Below, piece by piece: positions 25,745 through 34,359 of a stretch of 64,000 nt of DNA. Both the position numbers and the translations under genes were made by a program. Below the pieces are notes generated by a model. That model had not been told where the DNA came from. It did no database searches and worked only from the letters and a program-made list of their open reading frames with translations. The stretch comes from Cloacibacillus porcorum (GTDB lineage: Bacteria > Synergistota > Synergistia > Synergistales > Synergistaceae), in assembly GCF_001701045.1 (NCBI RefSeq), contig NZ_CP016757.1:124001-188000 (forward strand), written 5' to 3'. Within the stretch, counting starts at the first letter, position 1, and every line of letters begins with the position of its first letter.

Positions 25745-26113
25745 TTATTTCCCATCCTCGTCAACCGCCATTTTTATCTCATCCCGGGCCGCGGGCCTAT
25801 GGGTGCTAAGCCAGCTGCGGTATTTTTTCACCGCCTCCATATAGGCCATCTGAATAGCCTTCTGCGAAGAGGCGAGATAGGAGCCGCGTATGAGCTCCAA
25901 AAGCTCCCTGTCGACCTCCGCGAGAGAGCGTCCGATAAAGAGCTCCTTGATAAAATTGCTGGTCGCCGGCAGCATAACCGTCACGTCGAGGTCGACGATC
26001 TTTCCGCTGGCTGCCTCGACGATAAATACGATAAAAAAGTGTGAAAAGCGCGCGGTGATGGGATTTTTCTGCTGCGTCCGCGCGTTTCCTATTATGCAGA
26101 GCTTTTCGATCAA
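25745..26113 (-). CDS. DUF3870 domain protein (copy 1)
   Basis: 122 aa; TTG start at 26113 with GGGGAGG six bases upstream. The sequence (FFIVFIVEAASGKIVDLDVT, FIKELFIGRSLAEVDRELLELI and QKAIQMAYMEAVKKY) follows the DUF3870 pattern of a short alpha-beta protein of unknown function. A second member lies at 27784. This copy is just upstream of a carrier/deacylase operon, and the second copy is just upstream of a symporter/amidohydrolase operon, suggesting that DUF3870 proteins sense or assist metabolism of an imported amide or amino acid. That is inference by association only. Confidence 0.75.
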   Translation of the reverse strand: MIEKLCIIGNARTQQKNPITARFSHFFIVFIVEAASGKIVDLDVTVMLPATSNFIKELFIGRSLAEVDRELLELIRGSYLASSQKAIQMAYMEAVKKYRSWLSTHRPAARDEIKMAVDEDGK

Positions 26114-26289
26114 GACAAACCTCCCCTTTCATGCGCGGCGGTCTCATACTTGGCGCATAAGCGGTCTTATTATATATGGATAACGGGGAAATGAAATCCC
26201 GTAAAATCCCCGCGCCGTGTGTTTGAAGAGCGGTCCCGGGCTATAATTGGTTTGTCGATTTAGATATCCTTGCTTGGGGAGGGTTTAAG

Positions 26290-27288
26290 CTGAGGAGAAA
26301 AATTTACCGTTTTATTGCCTTCGCCGCATTGGCTGCCGCTGTTTTGCTCTGCGCGCCGGCCGCTTGGGCCGCCGCCGCGCCTGGGGAACGTGGAATTTCC
26401 GCGGACGCCGGTTTTGAAGCGCCGGAAGAGTCGCCCGAATACGGGCGGGCTAAGGAGCTTTTGCAGATAGCCGTCATGCACGGGCGTGACGACCGGGAGA
26501 AGATAAAGGAGGCGCTGTTCTGGCTGGAGAGTGGGACGGCGAAAAACTGTCCCCACGCGATGGCGCTGTTGGGCAGCTACTATCTTGACGGCGGTTTTAC
26601 CGAAAGGTCGCGGCGCGAAGCGGAGCGTGACCCTGAAAAGGGGATGGCGCTTCTCAGAAGGGCCGCCGCGATGGATACGCCCGCGGCTCATATCGTGCTT
26701 GGCCGAATATATTTCAACGGCGGCTGCGGTGTGGCGCGTGACGCGGAGGCGGGGCTCGCCCATTTTGACCGGGCCATTGCCGCCGGCAGCCGCAGGGCGG
26801 CCTGCATCATCGCGCAGTCCTACGAGAGGGGCTATTGGCTCGGTCAGGATTATCGCCGCGCGCGGGAATATTATGAAAAGGCGCGCGCTCTCGGCGAGGA
26901 GGGGCTCGACGACAGGATCTATAACCTTGAACATCTTCCTGACTACTTCTGGGGAAGCCATCTCTTCGTGAAGGCCTGCGCCAAAGAGGAGGTCCGCCCC
27001 GACGTCCGGTACGTCGGCAGGAGCCTGAGGCTCAGCGGTCTCGTCGCCTCGGTGAGGAAAGAGTCCGGCGGTGTGACTGTCATTCTCAACCTGTACGAAA
27101 ATCCCGCGGTCCGCGAGGCGGAGTGCCGATTCGCCCCGCAGGAGGTGGCGCGGCTTGCCGGCTGCGAAGAGGGCGATTCCCTGGCGGTACAGGGTAAAGT
27201 CATTGGCTTCGCTGGCGGCGCGAATAACGCCGACGGTGCGAGAGTCCTGATGGAGGATTGCTGGCCGGTGAGGGACTATTATCGATAG
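26290..27288 (+). CDS. secreted Sel1-repeat protein with C-terminal OB-like domain
   Basis: Around 332 aa if started at the CTG 26290, which has GGGGAGGG six or seven bases upstream and opens a perfect signal peptide (RRKIYRF, hydrophobic core, ending AAWA). The first standard start codon, TTG 26329, falls inside the hydrophobic core and lacks an SD. Residues about 75-215 contain three or four Sel1/TPR-like repeats (ALLGSYYLDGG, HIVLGRIYFNGGCGVARD, CIIAQSYERGYWLGQDY). The C-terminus (about 230-330) has the beta-rich pattern of tRNA_anti-like OB domains (LRLSGLVASVRKESGGVTVI, GDSLAVQGKVIGF). A periplasmic scaffold role is likely; function unknown. Confidence 0.75.
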   Translation: MRRKIYRFIAFAALAAAVLLCAPAAWAAAAPGERGISADAGFEAPEESPEYGRAKELLQIAVMHGRDDREKIKEALFWLESGTAKNCPHAMALLGSYYLDGGFTERSRREAERDPEKGMALLRRAAAMDTPAAHIVLGRIYFNGGCGVARDAEAGLAHFDRAIAAGSRRAACIIAQSYERGYWLGQDYRRAREYYEKARALGEEGLDDRIYNLEHLPDYFWGSHLFVKACAKEEVRPDVRYVGRSLRLSGLVASVRKESGGVTVILNLYENPAVREAECRFAPQEVARLAGCEEGDSLAVQGKVIGFAGGANNADGARVLMEDCWPVRDYYR

Positions 27289-27300
27289 CGTGAACCGTGT

Positions 27301-27357
27301 GCGGGAAGAACGGCTTGATATGTGCGGCGGTGTGCCGTTCTTCCCGCGTTCTTTTAT
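27301..27357 (+). terminator. rho-independent terminator after the Sel1-repeat gene
   Basis: GCGGGAAGAACGGC pairs perfectly with GCCGTTCTTCCCGC around a 19-base loop and is followed by GTTCTTTTATT. Confidence 0.85.
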
Positions 27358-27470
27358 TCCTTGTAATTACCTGTATAGCGGCTGATGTACGGAATTAGAT
27401 CCTTGCTGAGGACGCTCTTATTCTTTTCATTCCGCTGCATATGATATTCGCCACAGTCCGGTGTTATCAT
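27354..27470 (-). CDS. possible 38-aa small protein, unrecognised
   Basis: A minus-strand ORF of 38 codons starts at ATG 27470 with GGAGGAG about 13 bases upstream and ends in TAA. It is rich in charged and polar residues (QRNEKNKSVLSKDL). It could be a small protein or a decayed gene end. Nothing homologous was recognised. Confidence 0.25.
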   Translation of the reverse strand: MITPDCGEYHMQRNEKNKSVLSKDLIPYISRYTGNYKE

Positions 27471-27783
27471 ATCGTTGGGTTCGCTCCTCCAACAGGTACG
27501 CGAAATCATCTCTAAGCCTTATTGCCCAAAATTCCCAATATACGGGCCGTACTTAAGCTCAAAGGTACTTTTATCTTTGTTCAAGGTTTTACAGCCATTT
27601 TTCTGTCTTCTGCAGATGGCACGGAATGTGCATTCTTATAATTACATCATTAAAGGTTAATTGAAAAATCCCCTTATTTTAGGTAAGAATCACTTGTTGA
27701 GATTTAAAAAAGTATTAGAATTTTTTCAATAGAGGCATATTTCACTATTTTCGTCTGTATAAATAGATATGGAGGGAATGGAA
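27471..27783. other. AT-rich intergenic before the DUF3870 gene
   Basis: No convincing gene. The stretch becomes AT-rich towards 27700 and probably holds the promoter of the DUF3870-symporter cluster. Confidence 0.3.
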
Positions 27784-28110
27784 ATGGAAATGAACAAAAA
27801 GACACTTTTATTTGGCGGTTATTCCCAGTTTCCTCAGGGGACGGCGGGTCATGAGATATTTAAATACTTTGGCATCGGTTTTGTGGTTGACCCTGAGAGC
27901 GGTGAGATCGTGGAAGTCTCTTCCACGTTTCTCAGTGATCTGAGTTCCCGTTTCCTCAGTTCTGCATTTGTAGGCAAAAATATTAGGGATGGAGGTGTCG
28001 GTGCGGGCATAAAAGAATTTGAGGCGAGATATTTCTGCAAAGGTAAGAAGACGATCATCGCCGCGATAATAGATGCAGAGAAAAGCTACTTGAATTATTT
28101 AGCACAATAG
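27784..28110 (+). CDS. DUF3870 domain protein (copy 2)
   Basis: 108 aa from the ATG at 27784, six bases after GGAGGG; an earlier ATG at 27769 overlaps that SD. Family features are clearer than in copy 1: LLFGGYSQFPQGTAGHEIFKY, VVDPESGEIVEVSSTFLSDL, FVGKNIRDG and KKTIIAAIIDAEKSY. Function unknown. It lies upstream of a sodium symporter and an amidohydrolase, separated from them by a strong terminator, so it is either an independent unit or read through. Confidence 0.8.
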   Translation: MEMNKKTLLFGGYSQFPQGTAGHEIFKYFGIGFVVDPESGEIVEVSSTFLSDLSSRFLSSAFVGKNIRDGGVGAGIKEFEARYFCKGKKTIIAAIIDAEKSYLNYLAQ

Positions 28111-28191
28111 TGTAGCATGAAATAAACTTAGATAATTTTGGTACAAATCTGCTGATTTGCCTTTTAGGGAGAGCAACCCTCTCTCATTTGC

Positions 28192-28237
28192 AAGGGCAAG
28201 GGTCCAACAGAAATGTTGGGGCCTTGCCCTTTTGCCG
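28192..28237 (+). terminator. terminator between DUF3870 and symporter genes
   Basis: AAGGGCAAGG(G)TCCAACA pairs with TGTTGG(G)GCCTTGCCC around GAAA and is followed by TTTT. Confidence 0.85.
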
Positions 28238-28326
28238 TTGCGGATGGGAGGTGGTTTTTGTTGTTTAATTTTTGATTTTCACCGTAAAAAAACAATAAAT
28301 GACAAAAACTAAAGGAGAGTTGCTTG

Positions 28327-29835
28327 ATGTATGAGAAATTACCTTTGATGATCCCGTTCGTTCTTTATCTGTTGGTTCTGATCGCCGTTAGTGTTTATAC
28401 GTTCCGCTTTACCAAGACAATGGAGGGCTTTCACCTTGGCGGACGGAATTTGGGGCCGTGGGTAGCCGGTATCAGCCTTATCTTTTCCGGCTCCAGCGGC
28501 TGGATATTCACCGGTATGGCGGGGCTCTGTTATGCGGTGGGCCCTGCGTCTTGGTTTATGCACGCCGGCAATCTTTTTTTTATGCTTACGGCGTTTTTGC
28601 TGGTTGGTAAACGCTTGAGAAATTATTCCGGGGTACTCGGCGCGATAACCTATCCGGAATATTTCGTCAGGCGGGTACGCTCCAGTGGGAGTATAATCCG
28701 CGGTATCGCTTCGATGGCAGTGGTCGTATTTATGTCGGTCTCGGTCGCCACGCAGTATATGGCGGCGTCAAAATCAATGGTTCCTCTTTTCGGTATTACT
28801 AATTTCCAGGCAACATTGATAACGGCGTCGGTGGTCGCCCTCTATTGCCTGATTGGCGGATTTCTGGCCGTTTGCTGGACTGATATGGTCCAAGGCATAG
28901 TGATTCTTGTGAGTTCCGTCGCTCTGTGTTCTTACATGATCTATGATATCGGCGGATGGTCTAATGTAACGCCAAAACTAGCGGCCCTTGACCCCAAACT
29001 TGTCTCCGCCAGATGGGTCACACTGCCTTTGGCCATCTCCTATTTCACGACCGGCTTCCAGTGTATCGGCCGCCCGCATGACACGATACGTTATTTTGCC
29101 GTCAAAGATTCAAAATCAACGCGCAAGATGGCGATGATCGGGATGTTTGGCTTCCTCATAAATTACTGGACGGGTTATCTTATCGGCCTCGTTGGGCGTA
29201 TATATTTTCCATACATTGATGATCCAGAGACGATCTTTGGCAGGATACTCACAAGCGTGCTGAACCCGTGGTTTTCCGGGGTAATGCTTGCCGGGCTGAT
29301 GGCTCTGATCATGTCCACCGTCGATTCCTGCCTGCTCTGCGCCGCATCGACGCTTAGCGAGGATTTTTACCACACCTGCATAAACAGAAACGCATCGAAG
29401 GAACACCTGATAAGGGTTTCTAGACTATCGGTGCTGCTAATCGCGCTGTTGGGTACGATTCTTGCGCTGAACTCAGGAGGACGTTCTGTCATGTCCGCCA
29501 TGCTCTTCGCCTCCGGAGGCCTTGCCGCGACCTTTGGTCCCGCGCTGCTTCTATCGCTCTACTGGAAACGGCTGACCGAAGCTGGCTTGATCGCCGCGAT
29601 GCTGACGGGATTTTCCGCAAGTGTAGCGTGGAAGGTTGGCGGAATGGCAAAAATTTCGAGCATACATGAGAGTTGTTTTGGTTTCTTTGCGGCACTCGTA
29701 CTTGGCACAGTTATTAGTTTAATTACCAAACCTCTGCCGCAGGAGGAAATAGCGCGGGAGCTTCAAATCATATCAAGGGACTACCGTGTTGAGCAGCTCA
29801 GCGAAATAGAGCGTGGATTTCAATCCGCACAATAG
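28327..29835 (+). CDS. sodium:solute symporter (SSS family)
   Basis: 502 aa; ATG at 28327 with AAAGGAG eight or nine bases upstream. About 13 membrane helices. SSS landmarks: the early GFHLGGRNLGPWVAG segment, SGSSGW, TQYMAASKSM, and the helix LIGGFLAVCWTDMVQGIVIL typical of PutP/PanF-like symporters, plus ALIMSTVDSCLLCAASTL. It imports an organic solute with Na+; proline, pantothenate, solute amides or amino acids are all possible. It is followed by a 36-codon membrane peptide and an amidohydrolase in a tight cluster, so the imported compound is probably a substrate of that hydrolase. Confidence 0.93.
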   Translation: MYEKLPLMIPFVLYLLVLIAVSVYTFRFTKTMEGFHLGGRNLGPWVAGISLIFSGSSGWIFTGMAGLCYAVGPASWFMHAGNLFFMLTAFLLVGKRLRNYSGVLGAITYPEYFVRRVRSSGSIIRGIASMAVVVFMSVSVATQYMAASKSMVPLFGITNFQATLITASVVALYCLIGGFLAVCWTDMVQGIVILVSSVALCSYMIYDIGGWSNVTPKLAALDPKLVSARWVTLPLAISYFTTGFQCIGRPHDTIRYFAVKDSKSTRKMAMIGMFGFLINYWTGYLIGLVGRIYFPYIDDPETIFGRILTSVLNPWFSGVMLAGLMALIMSTVDSCLLCAASTLSEDFYHTCINRNASKEHLIRVSRLSVLLIALLGTILALNSGGRSVMSAMLFASGGLAATFGPALLLSLYWKRLTEAGLIAAMLTGFSASVAWKVGGMAKISSIHESCFGFFAALVLGTVISLITKPLPQEEIARELQIISRDYRVEQLSEIERGFQSAQ

Positions 29836-29852
29836 GAATGAGGTATTTTTTC

Positions 29853-29963
29853 ATGGACTTCTGCGCATGGCTGATCGTTGTGATAGTTCCGGTGATAATT
29901 ACGGGAGTTTCGGTGCTCTATTATCTGCTTGGAGGCGATGATAATGATGACGTCAAAGATTAG
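29853..29963 (+). CDS. symporter small accessory-type membrane peptide (36 aa)
   Basis: A 36-codon ORF, MDFCAWLIVVIVPVIITG followed by a hydrophobic stretch and an acidic tail (GGDDNDDVKD), starts 17 bases after the symporter stop and overlaps the amidohydrolase start by 20 bases. One membrane helix with an acidic C-terminus directly behind an SSS symporter fits the small accessory subunits reported for this class. The SD is weak (GAGG, about 8 bases upstream). Confidence 0.65.
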   Translation: MDFCAWLIVVIVPVIITGVSVLYYLLGGDDNDDVKD

Positions 29964-31113
29964 ATGCGGTGAAATGATAGATCTTGTATCCGGGAAAAGA
30001 AGGCAAAATGTAGATTTATGGCTGATAAATGGGAAAATAGGAAAAATATCTGAAAAGATAGGACGGGCCGCGGAAGAAGAGATAGACCTTTCCCGTTTTT
30101 ACGTGATTCCCGGCTTTGTCGACGCCCACAACCATCTCTGCCTTCGTGTGGGCGGCGAGGCGGCTCCGATGATGGAGGCGCTTGCATATCAGGTGCTTCT
30201 TGCGGTGAAACACGCGCGTTTTGCGTTGCTTTCCGGGGTGACGACGCTGCGTGACGCGGGCGAGCGTGGATATGTCGACCTCTTTGTACGGCGCGGGATT
30301 GAGGAGGGGATCATTCCCGGCCCGAGACTTCTGGTCGCAGGGCCGGGGTTTCTCCAAAGCTGCGGCCGTCTGTGGTTTATGGGAAGGGAGGCCGGCGGGC
30401 ATATCGAAGTTCGTAAAACGGTCCGTAAACAGCTGAAGGCCGGTATCGACTTTATAAGGATATTTGTGGCCGGTGCGGGAGCGGCATTTTCTGCCGAAAA
30501 AGCTGTTCCCGGCAGCAGCCGCGAAGAGATCGAGGCCGCTGTCTATGAGGCGCGCGCCGCCGGAAGGAATATCGGCGTACAGACCCACGGCGGCGATGCG
30601 GCGACATGGGCGATCGAGGCGGGCGTTGACGCTGTGGAGCATGGATGCTTTCTCACGGAAGAACAGCTGCTGATGATGAGGGAGTGCGGCACCTGGCTGG
30701 TCGTCACAAGCGGCATCCAGCGGGCGATACGCGACTGCGCGGGAAATTCCGCCTTTATGCGCGAAAAGGCCGGGGCCGCCTACGCCAACTACCTGTCTGT
30801 CGTGCGGCGCGCCGTGGAGCTTGGCATCAACCTCGCCGTGGGCAACGACACGAACCATGGCTGTATTGCGGAGGAGATAACCTTTTTAGAAAGGGCTGGC
30901 ATGGAGAGGCGCGCGGCGCTGCTGGCCGCCACGCTGGGAGGCGCGTCTCTCTGCGGTATTGAGGAGGAGATCGGAACGCTCGATATCGGCAAGGAGGCCG
31001 ACCTGATCGCCTTTGAGCGGGACCCTCTGACGGCCGCGCCGCGGGAGCTGGTTCCGGCGTGGGTGATAAGGTCGGGAAAGGTAATGAAGAATCCCGTCGG
31101 CGTTTGCTCCTGA
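29944..31113 (+). CDS. metal-dependent amidohydrolase (imidazolonepropionase/prolidase-like)
   Basis: About 389 aa from the ATG at 29944, eight bases after GGAGG. Metal-centre motifs of the amidohydrolase superfamily are present: VDAHNHL (HxH), a metal-site FIRIFVAGAG where Lys is often found, VQTHGGDA, AVEHGC and NDTNHG. GTLDIGKEADLIAF near the end is the usual C-terminal beta-sandwich strand. Relatives hydrolyse Xaa-Pro dipeptides, imidazolones or N-acyl compounds. It is the last gene of the symporter cluster. A similar protein lies at 51379-52608, beside a different carrier. Confidence 0.92.
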   Translation: MMTSKIRCGEMIDLVSGKRRQNVDLWLINGKIGKISEKIGRAAEEEIDLSRFYVIPGFVDAHNHLCLRVGGEAAPMMEALAYQVLLAVKHARFALLSGVTTLRDAGERGYVDLFVRRGIEEGIIPGPRLLVAGPGFLQSCGRLWFMGREAGGHIEVRKTVRKQLKAGIDFIRIFVAGAGAAFSAEKAVPGSSREEIEAAVYEARAAGRNIGVQTHGGDAATWAIEAGVDAVEHGCFLTEEQLLMMRECGTWLVVTSGIQRAIRDCAGNSAFMREKAGAAYANYLSVVRRAVELGINLAVGNDTNHGCIAEEITFLERAGMERRAALLAATLGGASLCGIEEEIGTLDIGKEADLIAFERDPLTAAPRELVPAWVIRSGKVMKNPVGVCS

Positions 31114-31122
31114 TACCTATTA

Positions 31123-31166
31123 AAAAGAGAGAAGGCAGACGGTACGCCGCCTGCCTTCTCTCTTTT
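31123..31166. terminator. bidirectional terminator (amidohydrolase / opuC)
   Basis: AAAAGAGAGAAGGCAG pairs with CTGCCTTCTCTCTTTT, with A and T runs serving both converging transcripts. Confidence 0.9.
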
Positions 31167-31187
31167 ACCGCCGGTGCTCCCCGGCCT

Positions 31188-32774
31188 TTATTTTGCGATG
31201 AGTCCCTTTTCCCTAAGGAACTCCCGCGCCACAGTTCTTGCGTCCTGCCCGCCGATGTCCACCTTGGCGTTGAGCGCGCGCATCGCATCCTCGTTAAGCA
31301 GCCCGTCCATTTTTGACAGCAGCTCTTCCAGCTCGGGGTATTTTTCAAAGGTATCCTGCCGGACGAGATTCACCGCGTAGTAAGGCGGGAAGAAGTTGAT
31401 GTCGTCCTCCATCAGCGTCACCTTTTGCTTGGTCAGCTGGGCGTCGGTCGAAAAGGCATCGATCACGTCCACCTCCTGCGCCGCGAGCCCGCGGTAGCGG
31501 ATACTCTCCTGCAGTCCCGTAACGGACTCAAAGTCCTTTTTAAAGCGTTTTTTCATGAGTGGCAGGCAGTCTCCGCGCTGGACGAAGCCAACCGTGCAGC
31601 CGAGCCGCAGTTTATCGGCGACGCCCATCATCTCGGAGAGGGTGCGGATACCATAGCGCTTCGCCGTCTCGGGGCGTACTCCCATTACATAGGTGTTGTT
31701 GAAGCCGAGCGGCTTTGAGACGGTGATGCCGTGTTCCTTCATCAGCAGCTCTTTAGATTTTTCATAGACGGCCTGCGGATCGGTGCTCGCGAATTCCATG
31801 TGGAAGTAGTTTGGCAGGATGCTGCCGGTATATTCGACGAACATGTCCACGTCGCCCTTTTTGAGCGCGTTAAAACAGACCACCGCGCCGCCGAGGTTAA
31901 AACGCTCCTCTACCTTGACGTCGCTGTTGGCTTTGATGAGCTCGCTGTACATATAGCCGAGTATCATCGCCTCCGTGAAGTCGCCGGAGCCCACGGTGAC
32001 CTTTCTTTCGCCGCGCTCGCTCAGATATCCTGAGAGGGCGGAGGCGGCGGGAAGCAGCACCAACAGGCCGCAGAGCGCAAAGACGGCGATCTGCCTGCGG
32101 CGGCGCTTTTTAGCGGGGATATTCTGTATCTGCTCGGGGGGCAGCAGCCCCTCGGGCGTCACCGCGCGTTCCAGCTGCCCAAGCAGAAGGTCTATGCCGA
32201 GCGCCATCAGCGAGGCCGGAATAGCGCCGAGCAGCACGAGGCCGACGTTCTGTGAGTTGAGCCCGAGATTTATGAACCATCCCAGCCCGCCAGCGCCCGC
32301 GAAGGCGGCGATCGTCATCGTGCCCACCGCCGCGACGGCGGAGATGCGGATGCCGGCCATAATGAAGGGCGCCGCGAGCGGCAGTTCAATACGGAACATG
32401 CGCTGCCACTTCGTCAGCCCCATGCCGCGCGCCACCTCTATCGTCTTCGGGTCGATGCTCATGATGCCCGTGTAGGTATTCTTTATGATGGGAAGCAGCG
32501 CGTAGATGATTACCATCATGATTGCCGGCTTCGCTCCGATCCCCACAAAGGGAACGGAGAAGGCCAGCAGCGCGATGCAGGGAATCGACTGCATGATATT
32601 GGCAAGGCCGATGACGATACGTGTCGCGAGCCTGCTGTGTGTGATGACGATGCCGACAGGTATCCCGATTGACAGCGAGATGAATACCGCCATGGTCGTC
32701 ATATTCATATGGTCGATGAAAAGCCGCAGCAGTTCGCTGTGCTTCGCCGCCAGCAGTGCCAGGAAATCAGTCAA
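31188..32774 (-). CDS. glycine betaine/quaternary amine ABC importer, fused permease and binding protein
   Basis: 528 aa. Residues 1-220 are a permease with the EAA-like loop (EVARGMGLTKWQRMFRIELPLA) and AGAGGLGWFINLGL. After a basic linker (AKKRRRRQ) and one membrane helix, residues about 260-528 form the substrate-binding protein (KVTVGSGDFTEAMILGYMYSE, VEYTGSILPNYF, FFPPYYAVNLVR). Such fusions are known for OpuC/EgtU-type importers of choline, betaine, carnitine or related thiols. It overlaps the ATPase gene by 8 bases, so both are in one operon. The ligand cannot be fixed from sequence. Confidence 0.93.
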   Translation of the reverse strand: MTDFLALLAAKHSELLRLFIDHMNMTTMAVFISLSIGIPVGIVITHSRLATRIVIGLANIMQSIPCIALLAFSVPFVGIGAKPAIMMVIIYALLPIIKNTYTGIMSIDPKTIEVARGMGLTKWQRMFRIELPLAAPFIMAGIRISAVAAVGTMTIAAFAGAGGLGWFINLGLNSQNVGLVLLGAIPASLMALGIDLLLGQLERAVTPEGLLPPEQIQNIPAKKRRRRQIAVFALCGLLVLLPAASALSGYLSERGERKVTVGSGDFTEAMILGYMYSELIKANSDVKVEERFNLGGAVVCFNALKKGDVDMFVEYTGSILPNYFHMEFASTDPQAVYEKSKELLMKEHGITVSKPLGFNNTYVMGVRPETAKRYGIRTLSEMMGVADKLRLGCTVGFVQRGDCLPLMKKRFKKDFESVTGLQESIRYRGLAAQEVDVIDAFSTDAQLTKQKVTLMEDDINFFPPYYAVNLVRQDTFEKYPELEELLSKMDGLLNEDAMRALNAKVDIGGQDARTVAREFLREKGLIAK

Positions 32775-33912
32775 TTACGCCACTCCTCTCTTCGGCGGAA
32801 CCCTCGGGGCTGAACTGCCTGCTCAGCACGGAGAGCAGCCTTCCCTTCGTGAGAAACCCCCGCAGCCGTGAGTCGTGATCGGTCACGGGAATTACTCCGG
32901 AGATGTTGTAGTCGATGGTGGAGATGATCTTTTTCAGCGATGTATCGGTGAAGACTGAGATGTAATCGTCCGATATATAGTTGCTTATCCTGTCGTTCTC
33001 ATTCTTCACATTCCGCAGGTCCGCGAGCCAGACGATGCCCTTCAGCCTGCCGTTGTCGGTGACGAGGAGGCTGTCGACGTTGTAGTGGCTCATAATATAG
33101 ATCGCCTGTACCACGCTGCGGTCCTCCGTCGCCTGCACCGGCCGTTTCAGCATGATGTCCTCCGCCTTGACGAACTCTGGGTTGCTCCATAGTTTGTTCT
33201 TGCCGATGAACTCCTCCACGTAGCGGTTGACCGGGTGTTTCAGGATATCTTCGGGATTGTCGCACTGGACGACGTGCCCCGCCTGGATGACGCAGATCCG
33301 GTCGGCGAGCTTGATCGCCTCGTCCATATCGTGGGTCACAAAGACCACCGTCTTGCGCGTCTGCTTCTGCAGTTTAAAGACCTCGTCCTGCAGCTCGCCG
33401 CGCGTTACGGGGTCCAGCGCGGAAAACGGCTCGTCCATTAGGAGGATCGGTGGGTCCGGCGCGAAGGCGCGCGCCACGCCGACCCGCTGGCGCTGTCCTC
33501 CGGAAAGCTGGGAGGGATAAAGCCCGCGGTAACTGCCGGGCTCCAGCGCCACCATCTCCAGCATTTCATCTGTCCGCGCGGCGACGCGCTCCTCCGTGAA
33601 TCCCGCCATCCTCATCGTCAGCGCGATATTTTCCCCGACGGTCATGTGAGGAAAGAGTCCCCCCTCCTGCACGACGTAGCCGATCCTCTTGGGCAGCTCC
33701 GAGACCGGCATCTCGCTTACAGAGGTGGAATCTATGAGAATGTCACCGCTGTCGATACTGTTAAGCTTGTTTATCATCTTCAGAAGCGTAGTCTTGCCGC
33801 AGCCGCTGGAGCCGATCAGGACGAAAAATTCATTGTCCCTAATGGTCAAATTGACGTTCATCAGAATGGGCTTGTTTTTATAGGATTTGTATATGCCCTT
33901 GAACTCGATCAT
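32767..33912 (-). CDS. quaternary amine ABC importer ATPase with CBS domains (OpuCA-like)
   Basis: 381 aa. Walker A is GSSGCGKTT, the ABC signature is LSGGQRQRVG and Walker B is ILLMDEPFSALDP. Residues about 255-375 form two CBS domains (DSLLVTDNGRLKGIVWL and ISGVIPVTDHDSRLRGFL), which in OpuA/OpuC systems sense ionic strength or adenine nucleotides. AGGGAG lies before the ATG. It is the first gene of the operon, followed by the fused permease/binding protein. Confidence 0.94.
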   Translation of the reverse strand: MIEFKGIYKSYKNKPILMNVNLTIRDNEFFVLIGSSGCGKTTLLKMINKLNSIDSGDILIDSTSVSEMPVSELPKRIGYVVQEGGLFPHMTVGENIALTMRMAGFTEERVAARTDEMLEMVALEPGSYRGLYPSQLSGGQRQRVGVARAFAPDPPILLMDEPFSALDPVTRGELQDEVFKLQKQTRKTVVFVTHDMDEAIKLADRICVIQAGHVVQCDNPEDILKHPVNRYVEEFIGKNKLWSNPEFVKAEDIMLKRPVQATEDRSVVQAIYIMSHYNVDSLLVTDNGRLKGIVWLADLRNVKNENDRISNYISDDYISVFTDTSLKKIISTIDYNISGVIPVTDHDSRLRGFLTKGRLLSVLSRQFSPEGSAEERSGVID

Positions 33913-34358
33913 TTTTTGTCTCCCTTCGCAGTGGTTTTATGGGGCTGACAGTCCATATCCCTTTTTGCGATGCAGAGTTTAACGGAAATCATGTGAGCGC
34001 GATGTGAAATAGGCGGGAGGCGCGTGAGAATTGTGTGATAAAAATAACCGCCGCCGGGGGCTACGCATACGGCGTTGTCGGTTACACGGGAGGGATAAAT
34101 GCCTCCGCGGCGCTGCGAGAGAGGCTGAACCGGCGTTGAGGGGAGGGAAACAGCTAGTATAGAGGCATAAAAAGAGATAAATATAACTGACTTTTATAGA
34201 CTTTTATATTTGTCCATCACATATTAAAAAGCTGCGGGGTTGTTTCGGTAAAAATAGGGGCCGCCGCGCGGAGATCGTTCCTCTCCGAACGGCGGCCAAA
34301 TGGCGCTAAAAACGACGGGCCCGCCCCGCACTCCTGCTAAACGGAGGTGAGGAGGGCC
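33913..34358. other. intergenic before opuC operon
   Basis: A stretch of about 450 bases between two minus-strand operons. It must contain the opuC promoter and ends with the aminotransferase terminator. An AT-rich patch at 34150-34240 is the likeliest promoter area for other transcription. No gene is supported. Confidence 0.35.
34259..34297 (-). terminator. terminator of the gntR-aminotransferase operon
   Basis: On the minus strand GGCCGCCG...CGGAGA pairs with TCTCCG...CGGCGGCC and is followed by CCTATTTTTA. Confidence 0.8.
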
Positions 34359-34359
34359 T

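Noticed and set aside
27475-27660. 61-codon plus-strand ORF in the gap before the second DUF3870 gene
   Set aside because: No SD, unusual composition and no recognisable pattern.
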